Shown: positions 16,744-26,209 of the stretch, piece after piece
Position numbering within the stretch: position 1 is the stretch's first letter
How the letters are laid out: each line of letters begins with the position of its first letter
Assembly (NCBI GenBank): GCA_016779125.1
Contig: JADHOF010000005.1
Span: 1-40,590 of the forward strand
DNA: 40,590 bases
Direction of reading: 5' to 3'
Origin: Verrucomicrobiia bacterium
Lineage (GTDB): Bacteria; Verrucomicrobiota; Verrucomicrobiia; Limisphaerales; JAYPXF01
Translations under genes and position numbers: made by a program
The notes under the pieces: model-generated
What the model was told of the DNA's origin: nothing
The model's input: only the letters and a program-made list of their open reading frames with translations
Databases searched by the model: none

Positions 16744-18216
16744 ATGAAAACCCTCCTCTCACTGATCCTCGTCATCGCCTGCGTCGCCGAGGCGAAACCG
16801 CTGAAGAACAGCCGCCCGAACATCATCCTCGTGATGACGGACGACCAAGGCATGGGTGACCTGTCCAGCCTCGGCAATCCGGTTCTGAAAACCCCGCATC
16901 TCGACCGCTTTTACGCCCGTTCGACGCGCTTCACGGATTTTCACGTGAGCCCCACCTGCGCGCCCACGCGGTCGGCCATCATGAGCGGCCGCCACGAGTT
17001 TCGGAACGGTGTGACGCACACCATCAAGGAGCGCGAGCGCATGGCGCTGAGCACCACCACGCTCCCGCAGCTGCTTGCAAAGGCCGGATACCAGACGGGG
17101 ATTTTCGGCAAATGGCACCTCGGCGACGAGGATGCCTACCAGCCGTACAATCGCGGATTCACCGAGACCTTCATTCACGGCGCGGGCGGGATCGGGCAGG
17201 CCTATCCGGGCAGTTGCGCAGACTTTCCGCCAAACCGGGAGAAGGACGGCAGGTATTTCGACAACGTTCTTCTGCACAATGACACCATCGTGAAGACGAA
17301 AGGCTTTTGCACCGACGTGTTCTTTCAGGCCGCGCTGGGCTGGATCAAGGAGAACCACGAGGCGGGCCGACCCTACTTCGCCTACATACCGCCAAACGCG
17401 CCGCACGGACCGATGATCGCGCCGGAGAAATACAAGAAACGCTTTCTCGAAATGGGCTTCGACGAGGGCACGGCCGGTCGTTACGGCATGATCGAGAACA
17501 TCGACGACAATTTCGGTCTGCTGGTCGCCAAGCTCGACGAGTGGAAGGCCTGGGACAACACGCTGGTGATTTTCATGACGGACAACGGGCAGGCAGGCAG
17601 CAGCGGGAAGCGGAACGGGCAGCGCGAAAAGCTCTGGACCGCCGGCTTCAAGACGGGCAAGGGCTCGCCCTACGAGGGCGGCACGCATGTGCCCTCGTTC
17701 TGGCGTTGGCAGGGCGTGCTGGGCGAGGGAGTGGACATTCCCGCGCTGACCGCGCACATCGATTTCTTCAAGACCTTCACCGAGCTGGCCGGTGTGAAGA
17801 TCCCGTCCGGCATCCAGAAGATCGACGGGCGTTCCATGCTCCCGCTTTTGGAGAACCCCAAGGCCAAATGGTCCGACCGCGAGCTGTTCGTTCATCAGGG
17901 CCGCTGGGAAAAGGGTTCGGACCCGGACAAGAGCAAGTTCAAGAATTGTGCCGTCCGGACGCAGCGCTGGCGTTTCGTGAACAACAAGGAACTCTATGAT
18001 ATTCAGGCCGATCCCTACGAAGCCAAGGACGTCGCTGGCGAGCACCCCGAAGTCGTCGCCCGGCTGCGCAAGGCCTACGACAAATGGTGGAGCGAGACCC
18101 TGCCGCTGATGGTGAACGAGGACGCGGAATACGCGCCGGTGCAACCTCAACTCGTTCGATACGAGAAGCAGCTCAAAGAGCGGGGCATTCCCGACTGGAA
18201 AGCGCCCAAGCTCTGA
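16744..18216 (+). CDS. Arylsulfatase-type sulfatase
   Basis: NIILVMTDDQGMGDLSSLGNP; CAPTRSAIMSGRH (CxPxR); TGIFGKWHLGD; VIFMTDNGQ. Confidence 0.95.
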   Translation: MKTLLSLILVIACVAEAKPLKNSRPNIILVMTDDQGMGDLSSLGNPVLKTPHLDRFYARSTRFTDFHVSPTCAPTRSAIMSGRHEFRNGVTHTIKERERMALSTTTLPQLLAKAGYQTGIFGKWHLGDEDAYQPYNRGFTETFIHGAGGIGQAYPGSCADFPPNREKDGRYFDNVLLHNDTIVKTKGFCTDVFFQAALGWIKENHEAGRPYFAYIPPNAPHGPMIAPEKYKKRFLEMGFDEGTAGRYGMIENIDDNFGLLVAKLDEWKAWDNTLVIFMTDNGQAGSSGKRNGQREKLWTAGFKTGKGSPYEGGTHVPSFWRWQGVLGEGVDIPALTAHIDFFKTFTELAGVKIPSGIQKIDGRSMLPLLENPKAKWSDRELFVHQGRWEKGSDPDKSKFKNCAVRTQRWRFVNNKELYDIQADPYEAKDVAGEHPEVVARLRKAYDKWWSETLPLMVNEDAEYAPVQPQLVRYEKQLKERGIPDWKAPKL

Positions 18217-18229
18217 GGCGCTTCCCGGG

Positions 18230-18841
18230 TCAGGTCGGAAGGAGACCCGAGCCTTCGACGGCGGCAATGGTCGTGGCGGGTGCGGTGTGGTGCACCGCGT
18301 GCCAGCCGCGTTCGCGTCCCGCGACGATGTTTTCCTCGCGGTCGTCGATGTAGAGGAGATCCGCGCCCCGAAGTCCGACCAACGCCTCCACGGCCTCGTA
18401 GATCTTCGCCGCCGGTTTCATCGCGCCGACGATGTGGGAATAAACATAGCCGTCGAATCCGGCGAAGAAGGGGAAGTTCCTCTTCACATGATGAATGGCG
18501 ACCTCATTGGTGTTTGAAAAAATATAGCAGTGCACGCCCGCGTCCTTCAGGCGGCGTTGGAGATCCACCATGGGAGGAATCTCTGCGAAGATTCCTCCGA
18601 AGGCCTCGCGAAAGGTTTCGTAGTTGCCCCGATAACCGGCGGCCTCCCGCACCGTCCGGTAGAATTCCTCCGTGGTCATCTCCCCCGATTCATAACGAAG
18701 CAGCAGGGGCGACTGGTCGATGTGAAGGCGAAGTTCCTCGGCCGGCACGGCACATTGGCCGGCCAGCGCGCGGGCGGTGATGGAGTAGTCGAAATCGAGC
18801 AGGACCTTGCCCAGATCAAAGATGACGGCGGCGGGTTTCAT
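18230..18841 (-). CDS. HAD-family phosphatase
   Basis: AVIFDLGKVLLDFDYS; CYIFSNTNEVAIHHVKRN; DLLYIDDREENIVAGRERGWHAVH. Confidence 0.92.
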   Translation of the reverse strand: MKPAAVIFDLGKVLLDFDYSITARALAGQCAVPAEELRLHIDQSPLLLRYESGEMTTEEFYRTVREAAGYRGNYETFREAFGGIFAEIPPMVDLQRRLKDAGVHCYIFSNTNEVAIHHVKRNFPFFAGFDGYVYSHIVGAMKPAAKIYEAVEALVGLRGADLLYIDDREENIVAGRERGWHAVHHTAPATTIAAVEGSGLLPT

Positions 18842-19440
18842 GACATGTTGCGGCGACCTTCAAGCGCGTGGCGAAGGGTCATTTCGTCGGCGTATTCGAG
18901 GCCGCTTCCGGCCGGCAATCCGTGTGCGATGCGGCTGACGCGGACCTCGCCCCGGGTCAATCGATCGGCGAGGTAGTGGCAGGTCGCCTCCCCCTCGACA
19001 TCGGTGCCGAGCGCGAGGATCAGTTCCGTGATGCCTTCGGCGGAAAGCCGGGTTTCCAATTCCTGAATGCGGAGATCCTCGGGACCCACTCCGTTCAAGG
19101 GTGAGATGCGCCCGCCAAGCACGTGGTACCTGCCGTTGTAAGCCTTGGATTTTTCGACGTTGAGAACGTCGGTGGGATGTTCGACGACGCAGACGGTTGT
19201 CTCCTGACGACGGGGATCGGAGCAGATGCCGCAGGGTTGCTGTTCGGTGAGCGCGCCGCAGGTTTCACAGGTGGAGACGGTTTCGCGGGCGACCGTGATC
19301 GCCTCGGCGAGGGCGGCCACGCGACCGCGTTCCTCCTGCACCAGGTGCACCGCGATCCGCTCGGCGGACCGGGGTCCGATGCCGGGCAGCTTGTTCAGCG
19401 CGGCGGTGAGACGGATGACCGGTTCGGGGAGGGCGGACAC
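18838..19440 (-). CDS. recR: Recombination mediator RecR
   Basis: LNKLPGIGPRSAERIAVHL HhH; C4 zinc finger CETCGALTEQQPCGIC; Toprim region VVEHPTDVLNVEKSKAYNGRYHVLGGRISPLNGVGPEDL; VSRIAHGLPAGSGLEYADEMTL. GTG start. Confidence 0.98.
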   Translation of the reverse strand: MSALPEPVIRLTAALNKLPGIGPRSAERIAVHLVQEERGRVAALAEAITVARETVSTCETCGALTEQQPCGICSDPRRQETTVCVVEHPTDVLNVEKSKAYNGRYHVLGGRISPLNGVGPEDLRIQELETRLSAEGITELILALGTDVEGEATCHYLADRLTRGEVRVSRIAHGLPAGSGLEYADEMTLRHALEGRRNMS

Positions 19441-19446
19441 GGGAAA

Positions 19447-19758
19447 TCACATCAGGCCCGGAAGGCCGATGCCCTGCGTGACCGAACCCATCTCGCGGTT
19501 TGAAATCTCCTTGGCTTCGGCGAGGCCCGAGTTGACGGCGGTCAGAATCATGTCCTCGAGCACCTCGACGTCTTCCGGATCCAGGGCGTCCTTGTCGATC
19601 TTGATTCCACCGAGCGTGCCGTCGCAGCGCACCGTGACCTTCACCGCGCCGCCGCCGCTGGTGGCCTCGACGGTCTTGCCGGCCAGCTCCGCCTGCACGC
19701 GTTCCATCTGCTGCTGCATCTTGGCAGCCTGCTTCATCAACTTACCGATACTCGACAT
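19447..19758 (-). CDS. ybaB: YbaB/EbfC-family nucleoid-associated protein
   Basis: MSSIGKLMKQAAKMQQQMERVQAELAGKTVEATSGGGAVKVTVRCDGTL; adjacent to recR. Confidence 0.96.
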   Translation of the reverse strand: MSSIGKLMKQAAKMQQQMERVQAELAGKTVEATSGGGAVKVTVRCDGTLGGIKIDKDALDPEDVEVLEDMILTAVNSGLAEAKEISNREMGSVTQGIGLPGLM

Positions 19759-19841
19759 GCGCGAATTGTATGCGGCGGCAAAGGGAAATCACGCTCTTTT
19801 CCCTCGCGCCCGAAATTCAGGACGGTCCAGACTCCCCCTGC

Positions 19842-20798
19842 ATGAAAATCGTGGTTCTTGACGGGCACACCCTGAATCCCGGCGACTTGAGCTGGGCGGA
19901 CCTGGAGGCGCTTGGCGAATGCGTAATTCATCCCCGGGGGACCGTGCGCGAGACGATCGAGCGTGCCGCAGATGCCGACGCGGTGATCACCAACAAGGCT
20001 CCCTTGAGCGACGAAACGATCGCAGCCCTTCCTCGCCTGAGATACATCGGCGTCACGGCGACGGGTTACAACATCGTCGATGTCGCCGCCGCGCGCGCGG
20101 CGGGAATCACCGTGACCAACGTGCCGGCCTACGGAACCCGGTCCGTCGCGCAACACACGATCGCGTTGTTGCTGGAAATGACCAACCACGTGGGCGCGCA
20201 TGGGGACGCGGTCCGGGCCGGCGAATGGGTCCGCAGTCCCGACTGGTGTTTCACCCTCAGTCCCATCTCGGAACTGGACGGGCTCACGCTCGGCATTATT
20301 GGCTGGGGGCGGATCGGGCGGGCCGCGGCGGCGATCGCGGCGGCGATGGGGATGAAGGTGATCGCATCCAGCCGGGGGACATCCACGCCGAAGCCGGACG
20401 ACAAGGTGGAACGGGTGCCTCTGGAAGAACTGCTGCGGCGTTCGGATGTCGTCTCACTGCACTGCCCGTTGACGCCCGAAACGGATCGCCTGATCAACGC
20501 CGACCGGCTGGCGCTGATGAAGTCCTCAGCCCTCCTGATCAACACCAGCCGGGGTCCGCTGATTGACGAGGCCGCATTGGCGGCCGCGTTGAACGCAGGC
20601 CGCATCGCCGGCGCCGCGCTCGACGTGCTTTCTTCCGAACCGCCCGCCCCGGACAATCCTTTGCCCGCCGCGCGAAACTGCATCGTCACGCCCCACAACG
20701 CCTGGGCTTCCCAATCCGCACGCGCGCGTCTGATGCGCGTGACCGAGGACAACCTCCGCGCCTTCATCGGCGGGAGTCCGATCAACGTCGTTTCCTGA
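19842..20798 (+). CDS. D-2-hydroxyacid dehydrogenase family protein
   Basis: LGIIGWGRIGRAAAAIAAAMGMKVIASS NAD-binding region; LHCPLTPETDRLINADRLALMKSSALLINTSRGPLIDEAALAAAL; VTPHNAWAS. Start at MKIVVLDGHTLNPGDLSW. Confidence 0.94.
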   Translation: MKIVVLDGHTLNPGDLSWADLEALGECVIHPRGTVRETIERAADADAVITNKAPLSDETIAALPRLRYIGVTATGYNIVDVAAARAAGITVTNVPAYGTRSVAQHTIALLLEMTNHVGAHGDAVRAGEWVRSPDWCFTLSPISELDGLTLGIIGWGRIGRAAAAIAAAMGMKVIASSRGTSTPKPDDKVERVPLEELLRRSDVVSLHCPLTPETDRLINADRLALMKSSALLINTSRGPLIDEAALAAALNAGRIAGAALDVLSSEPPAPDNPLPAARNCIVTPHNAWASQSARARLMRVTEDNLRAFIGGSPINVVS

Positions 20799-20804
20799 TC
20801 TCGC

Positions 20805-21980
20805 ATGACCACACCGCCGCCCGTTGACGCATTCACGACCGCCGTTGAACAGGCGCTGGAAAGCGGTTCCTTTCTTCGACTCACCCTCGGCAAATATCGC
20901 GGAGCGGCAAAGGACCTGGAACGCGTCACCCTGCGGCTCGTGACCATCAAGGGGCGCGAGCAGCTCAGTTTCGTCACCCGCCACAAGAGCCGCGACGTGA
21001 CGAGCAATGTCGAACGAACGCAGGGCATCGCGGAGATCCGCCGCCGGCTCGACGAGGGATTTCGCTCCGCGACGCTCCTCACCCATGATCACGAAACGCA
21101 GCTGCTCTTCAACAAACGCGGCGAGGCGACCTTGCGGCGCAGGCCGCTTGCGGGGAATCCATCCCGATCCGGCGGACACGACCGCGAAAAACGGCGTCCG
21201 ATCGCGGTGGATCGTCCCTTCCTCAAAGGCCTTGGCGTCACCGATGGGCGGGACCGCGTGCTCCCGTCAATGGCGGCCAAGTGGAAACAGATCAACCGAT
21301 TCTTGGAGGTCTTCGCCGTCGATTTCGCGGCGGCGTTCCCCGGCGAGGCGCCTTCCCCGCGCGTCGTCGATTTCGGATGCGGCAAGGGTTACCTGACCTT
21401 TGCGCTGCACGACTGGCTGCGCCTCCGCGATATCCGGGCCAAGGTCACCGGCATTGAGCTTCGCGAAGAACTGGTTGCGGGCGCGAACCGGCTCGCGGTG
21501 GAATGCGGCGCGGAGGGATTGACGTTTCGGGCCGGAGACATCGCGGATTTCCCGGAGGAGCCGCTCGACGTCATGATCGCCCTGCACGCCTGCGACACGG
21601 CGACGGACCTCGCCCTGCACACCGGCATTGCCGGCGGTGCCCGGCTCCTGCTCTGCGCCCCCTGTTGCCACAAGGAAATCCGCCCGCAGGTCCGGATTCC
21701 AGACATCATGCGCCCGCTGCTCAAACACGGGGTTCATCTCGGTGCGGAAGCCGACATGCTGACCGATTCCATCCGCGCGCTGCTTCTCGAAATCGCCGGC
21801 TACGACGTCAAGGTCTTCGAATTCATTTCGCTCGAGCACACGGACCGGAACCGAATGATCACAGCGGTTCGAAACGAACGCTCGACCCGGGCCGCCGCCG
21901 CCCGCGAGGAACTGGCCGCCTTGAAGGAGTTTTATGGTCTTCGTCGCCAGACTTTGGAGGACCTGCTGGGTCGCGAATGA
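20805..21980 (+). CDS. Class I SAM-dependent methyltransferase (METTL25/GSTCD-like methyltransferase domain)
   Basis: VVDFGCGKGYLTFALHDWL motif I; VTGIELREELV; MIALHACDTATDLAL; LLLCAPCCHKEIRPQ. Confidence 0.85.
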   Translation: MTTPPPVDAFTTAVEQALESGSFLRLTLGKYRGAAKDLERVTLRLVTIKGREQLSFVTRHKSRDVTSNVERTQGIAEIRRRLDEGFRSATLLTHDHETQLLFNKRGEATLRRRPLAGNPSRSGGHDREKRRPIAVDRPFLKGLGVTDGRDRVLPSMAAKWKQINRFLEVFAVDFAAAFPGEAPSPRVVDFGCGKGYLTFALHDWLRLRDIRAKVTGIELREELVAGANRLAVECGAEGLTFRAGDIADFPEEPLDVMIALHACDTATDLALHTGIAGGARLLLCAPCCHKEIRPQVRIPDIMRPLLKHGVHLGAEADMLTDSIRALLLEIAGYDVKVFEFISLEHTDRNRMITAVRNERSTRAAAAREELAALKEFYGLRRQTLEDLLGRE

Positions 21981-21982
21981 AA

Positions 21983-22010
21983 AAAGCCGGACGGTTTCCC
22001 GTCCGGCTTT
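21983..22010. terminator. Intrinsic, probably bidirectional terminator between convergent genes
   Basis: aaagccggacgg-tttc-ccgtccggcttt perfect 12-bp stem. The minus-strand copy is followed by a T tract (rc of aaaaaa), serving the 22041..22736 gene; plus-strand tail is short. Confidence 0.88.
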
Positions 22011-22040
22011 GCAAGGGTTTCGGCTTCGATCGAGTCGGAC

Positions 22041-22736
22041 TCAGTCGTCACCGCGCATCAGGAAGATGCGAAGGACGTACCAGAGCATCAGCGCGATGGC
22101 GGCGAAAAGTTCCAGCGAGGCCGCGATGTAGCGGTCTTCCGGATAGTGGTGCAGCACGTTCGACGTTGTGTAGAGGATTGAGGCACCGGCCAGTCCGACC
22201 ATGGCAACGGAGAACCAGGTGCCGAGTTGGAATCCGAAGATGAGGCCACCGAATATGGCGAGGAGCGCGACGATTCCCATCCACTTCAACAGACCACCCA
22301 AAAAGGAAAAGTCCTGCCCGGTGATGAAGACGGTCGCGGTCAGGCCCGCGAAGCCGACGAAAGTAATCAGCGCGGCGCTGCCGATGGCACCCGGCGCAAA
22401 GCGATCTGCCATCCACAGGATCGGCACGAAGATCACGGCTTCGGCGACGACGTAGGCGGCGAGGGCGGCGTATTGCATCCCGGGCGAGGTCGCCCGATGC
22501 GCGATGCTGCTGGCAAGCCAGCCGACCACGATGAACGCGCCCAGTACGAGCATCCAATTGCCACCCAGGGCCCGGACGATGTTGTCCGCGATACCCGATT
22601 TGAACAGGGCGATTTCAAGGCCGGTGAAGGCGAAAATCGCACCGGTAAGATGCGCGTAGGTGCGGTTGATGAAGCGGGATCGCGCGTCGGCGCCCAGTTC
22701 GATGACTGCCGCCCCCTGTGACAGATATTGACTCAT
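22041..22736 (-). CDS. Bax inhibitor-1/YccA-family integral membrane protein
   Basis: 231 aa, about seven hydrophobic helices; FINRTYAHLTGAIFAFTGLEIALF and YTTSNVLHHYPEDRYIAASLELFAAIALMLWYVLRIF match the family pattern. Confidence 0.92.
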   Translation of the reverse strand: MSQYLSQGAAVIELGADARSRFINRTYAHLTGAIFAFTGLEIALFKSGIADNIVRALGGNWMLVLGAFIVVGWLASSIAHRATSPGMQYAALAAYVVAEAVIFVPILWMADRFAPGAIGSAALITFVGFAGLTATVFITGQDFSFLGGLLKWMGIVALLAIFGGLIFGFQLGTWFSVAMVGLAGASILYTTSNVLHHYPEDRYIAASLELFAAIALMLWYVLRIFLMRGDD

Positions 22737-22826
22737 AAGGTGATTTTCTTCGTGTTTGGTTTGAGTGAATGCCCTTGGCTGTTCCCGGACGACGCTAGTT
22801 GCGATAAATGCTTAGTCAAGCCGGGC

Positions 22827-23705
22827 GTGAATTCACCAACATCAAAATCTGAACGACCCGGCCGCTTCCGGGCTCGCGCGCTGCGGGCACTGTTCCTAGT
22901 CTGCGCGGGCGTCATTCCGCCCCTCGTCATGTTGCGCGCGTTCGAACACAGCCAAGTTTATCATCCGTCCGCGGAATCCGAGTACTCGATCACCGACGTG
23001 CGGCGCGACGGCGAGGATCTGGAGATCGCGGGACCGGAAGGTGTTCCGCTTCACGCGTGGTTCTTCGGCGGCGACGGCGAGGGATTCGAAAAGGAATTCG
23101 TGTTCCTTTTCTGTCACGGCAACGGTGGCAATCTCACCAGCCGGCCGGGCTATTATCGCGCGATTCTGACCACCGGCGCGGGATTGTTGACCTTCGACTA
23201 TCGCGGCTACGGGCGCAGCGCCGGGCAACCCGGCGAGGAGGGCACCTACGCGGACGCCTTCGCGGCGTACGATTGGCTGCGCGGGCGGGGCGTGCCGGCG
23301 AACCGCATCATCGTGTGGGGCGAATCTCTGGGCGGGGGCATTGCCAGCAAGGTGGCGAAGGAGAGAGAGCTTGCCGGACTGGTCTTGCAGAGCACCTTCA
23401 CGAGCATCCCGGACATCGGGGCCGAGTTGTTTCCGTTCCTGCCGGTGAAGCTGCTGGCGTCGATTCGATATGACACGCTTGGGCGTCTGCCCGGGATTCG
23501 ATGCCCGGTGGTGGTGATGCACAGTCCGGTGGATGACACGATTCCCTACGAGCACGGCCGGACGAATTTCGCGGCAGCCGGCGAACCCAAGGCCTTTGTG
23601 GAGCTCGCGGGGGGGCACAATGACGCCTTGATCGCCGATGCGAGCCGCTACGTGGCCGGCGCCCGAAAGATTCTCGAAATGCAACAGGACACAAACACGC
23701 GATGA
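22827..23705 (+). CDS. Membrane-anchored alpha/beta hydrolase
   Basis: FLFCHGNGGNLTSR oxyanion region; GESLGGGIASKVA nucleophile elbow; VMHSPVDDTIPYEHG; LAGGHND. GTG start at 22827 gives an N-terminal hydrophobic segment; the exact start is uncertain. Confidence 0.88.
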   Translation: MNSPTSKSERPGRFRARALRALFLVCAGVIPPLVMLRAFEHSQVYHPSAESEYSITDVRRDGEDLEIAGPEGVPLHAWFFGGDGEGFEKEFVFLFCHGNGGNLTSRPGYYRAILTTGAGLLTFDYRGYGRSAGQPGEEGTYADAFAAYDWLRGRGVPANRIIVWGESLGGGIASKVAKERELAGLVLQSTFTSIPDIGAELFPFLPVKLLASIRYDTLGRLPGIRCPVVVMHSPVDDTIPYEHGRTNFAAAGEPKAFVELAGGHNDALIADASRYVAGARKILEMQQDTNTR

Positions 23706-24976
23706 CAACCGGCCTGTCGGAACTTGGACGCCGAACCACCGAGCCCCCCATCTCCTGGCTGATGGGCCTCGCCCTGTCGCGGCCCAACCTGATTTCACTT
23801 GCCGCGGGCTTCACGGACAACGAGTCGCTGCCGGTCGATTTCACCCGTGAGATCTTGCACGAGCTGCTCCGGCATTCGAAGCGGGGACGTCCCGCGCTTC
23901 AATACGGACCGACGGCCGGCGATCCCGAGCTGCGATCCCTGACGGCCGACCGGGTGCGGGAGCTGGACCACGGCGCGGGCGCGCGGGCTCCGAAGTCCCG
24001 CTACCCGACCGATCGCACAATCATCACCAACGGATCGCAGCAGTTGCTCTACATGCTCACCGAGGCGCTGTGCGATCCCGGGGACATCGTGCTCGTCGAG
24101 GACCCGACCTATTTCGTTTATCTCGGCATTGCGCAGAGTCACGGCGTTCAATGCAAGGGCCTGAGGTTGGAACAGGACGGCATCGACCTGAAGCATTTGG
24201 ACGGGACGCTCAAGCGGCTCAAGCGGAGCGGTGAACTGAAACGGGTCAAGTTCCTCTATCTGGTCAGCTATTTTCAAAATCCCTCCTGCCTGACCACCTC
24301 GCTGGCCAAGAAGAGGGCGGCGCTGGAGTTGTTGCGCGGCTACGAAAAGGCGGCGGGGCATCCACTTTATCTCCTGGAGGACGCCGCTTATCGGGAGTTG
24401 CGCTTCGAAGGCGACGACACGCCGTCCGCATTGTCCTTGAAAGGCGCGGAGGATCGCGTGCTTTACACCAGCACCTACAGCAAACCTTTCGCGACCGGCA
24501 TCCGCGCCGGCTATGGCGTGTTGCCGGAAGAGATCTTGAAGGTCGTCACCCGCATCAAGGGAAACCACGATTTTGGCACGGCCAATCTGGTTCAACAGGT
24601 GTTGGTGCGGGCGCTTCATTCCGGCCGCTACGAGCGGCATCTGAAGCAGTTGCGCGAGCGCTACGCCCACAAAGCCGAGGTGATGTTGGGGGCGATGCGG
24701 AGACACTTCCCGTCGGACATCACCTGGCCCGACACCCGTGGCGGCCTCTATTACTGGGTAAACGTGCCGGGTGCGGAAACCGGGCTTGAATCGGGGCTGT
24801 TCAAGGCCGCGTTGGACGCGGGTGTGTTTTTTGTACCCGGCGGACTGTGCTACGCGGATGATCCCGCCCGTCCACGGCCTCGGCACGAGATGCGCATCAG
24901 CTTTGGTGCGGCCAGCCTGAGAAACATCCGCGCGGGTGTGAAACTGCTGGGCGGTGTGTTGAAATCCGCGAACTGA
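23702..24976 (+). CDS. PLP-dependent aminotransferase (class I/II fold, 2-aminoadipate-transaminase-like)
   Basis: [80 protein letters not shown] (PLP Lys). Confidence 0.95.
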   Translation: MTTGLSELGRRTTEPPISWLMGLALSRPNLISLAAGFTDNESLPVDFTREILHELLRHSKRGRPALQYGPTAGDPELRSLTADRVRELDHGAGARAPKSRYPTDRTIITNGSQQLLYMLTEALCDPGDIVLVEDPTYFVYLGIAQSHGVQCKGLRLEQDGIDLKHLDGTLKRLKRSGELKRVKFLYLVSYFQNPSCLTTSLAKKRAALELLRGYEKAAGHPLYLLEDAAYRELRFEGDDTPSALSLKGAEDRVLYTSTYSKPFATGIRAGYGVLPEEILKVVTRIKGNHDFGTANLVQQVLVRALHSGRYERHLKQLRERYAHKAEVMLGAMRRHFPSDITWPDTRGGLYYWVNVPGAETGLESGLFKAALDAGVFFVPGGLCYADDPARPRPRHEMRISFGAASLRNIRAGVKLLGGVLKSAN

Positions 24977-25010
24977 AAGATCGCCCGCCCGATATACTGA
25001 TTCCTTCCGC

Positions 25011-25394
25011 ATGAGCGCCACCCATCCGCTGACCACCACGACCTTCGAAATACCGAACTACCGCGTCACCCAATCCCACGGCGTGGTTCGCGGCATTGTC
25101 GTGCGGTCCCGATCGGCGGTCGGGAATTTCGCCGCCGGGCTTCAGATCTTCTTCGGAGGCAACATCACGCTCTACACGAGCATGTGCGAGCAGGCGCGGG
25201 ACGACGCGTTCAACCAGATGCTGGCCCACGCCGCCGAGCTGGGTGCCAACGCGGTGGTGGGCGTGCGTTACGACGCGAACGAAATCGGCGCGGGCGTCAC
25301 GGAAGTGCTTTGCTACGGAACGGCGGTTTCTGTAGAACCGGTCTCCGACAAGGCGGCCGACGTGACGGCCGCGGGACAACATTTTTCAAACTGA
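25011..25394 (+). CDS. YbjQ/UPF0145-family protein
   Basis: [69 protein letters not shown]. Confidence 0.92.
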   Translation: MSATHPLTTTTFEIPNYRVTQSHGVVRGIVVRSRSAVGNFAAGLQIFFGGNITLYTSMCEQARDDAFNQMLAHAAELGANAVVGVRYDANEIGAGVTEVLCYGTAVSVEPVSDKAADVTAAGQHFSN

Positions 25395-25404
25395 TTCGAG
25401 ATAT

Positions 25405-26154
25405 ATGGCCGGACATAGCAAGTGGGCTAACATCAAACATCGCAAAGGTGCAGCCGACGCGAAACGGGGCAAGGTATTCGCCAAGCTCAGCCGCGAGGTC
25501 ACCATCGCGGCGAAGCTCGGCGGGGCCGATCCCGACTTGAATCCGCGCCTGCGGCTCATCCTCCTCAAATGCCGGGGGGCCAGCATGCCGAAGGACAACA
25601 TCGACCGCGCCATCGCGAAGGGCACGGGAGCGGGTGCGGACGGGGCAAACTTCGAAGACCTGACCTATGAGATCTTCGGGCCCGGCGGCGTCGCCATCCT
25701 TGCCGAAATCAGCACCGACAATCGCAATCGGACCGCTTCCGACATCCGCAGCTACGTGACGAAGTCCGGCGGCAATCTCGCGACCGCCGGCGCGGTGACG
25801 CGGCTGTTCCAGAAAAAGGGCCAGATTGTCGTCGCACGGGAAAACGCCGCTGAGGACGACCTGATGGAACTGGCGCTGGAGTCGGGCGCGGAGGATTTTC
25901 GGAGCGAGCCCGAAGGATTCACCATCATCACCGGGCCGGACGAGTTCGAGGGCGTGCTCAAGGCGATCGAGGAAAAGGAAATCGAGACGGAGCTGGCCGA
26001 GATTTCGCAGATTCCCGATCTGACCGCCCCGGTGGACGAGGCCACCGCCAAGTCCCTCTCCATCCTGCTGGAGAAGATCGAGGATCATGACGACGTCAGC
26101 GCGATCTATCACAACGCCGAGTTCCCGGAGTCCGAAGGCGGGGACGAGGACTAA
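25405..26154 (+). CDS. yebC: YebC/PmpR-family protein
   Basis: MAGHSKWANIKHRKGAADAKRGKVFAKLSREVTIAAKLGGADPDLNPRLRLILLKCRGASMPKDNIDRAIAKGTG. Confidence 0.98.
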   Translation: MAGHSKWANIKHRKGAADAKRGKVFAKLSREVTIAAKLGGADPDLNPRLRLILLKCRGASMPKDNIDRAIAKGTGAGADGANFEDLTYEIFGPGGVAILAEISTDNRNRTASDIRSYVTKSGGNLATAGAVTRLFQKKGQIVVARENAAEDDLMELALESGAEDFRSEPEGFTIITGPDEFEGVLKAIEEKEIETELAEISQIPDLTAPVDEATAKSLSILLEKIEDHDDVSAIYHNAEFPESEGGDED

Positions 26155-26209
26155 GGTGTCTTGTTTTTCCGGTCGATCCCCGAAGTGCTTCTGGTAGTTT
26201 CCGCGCCCG

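Noticed and set aside
16759-18267. 502-aa minus-strand ORF
   Set aside because: Exact shadow of the second sulfatase gene.
23795-25039. 414-aa minus-strand ORF
   Set aside because: Shadow of the aminotransferase gene.
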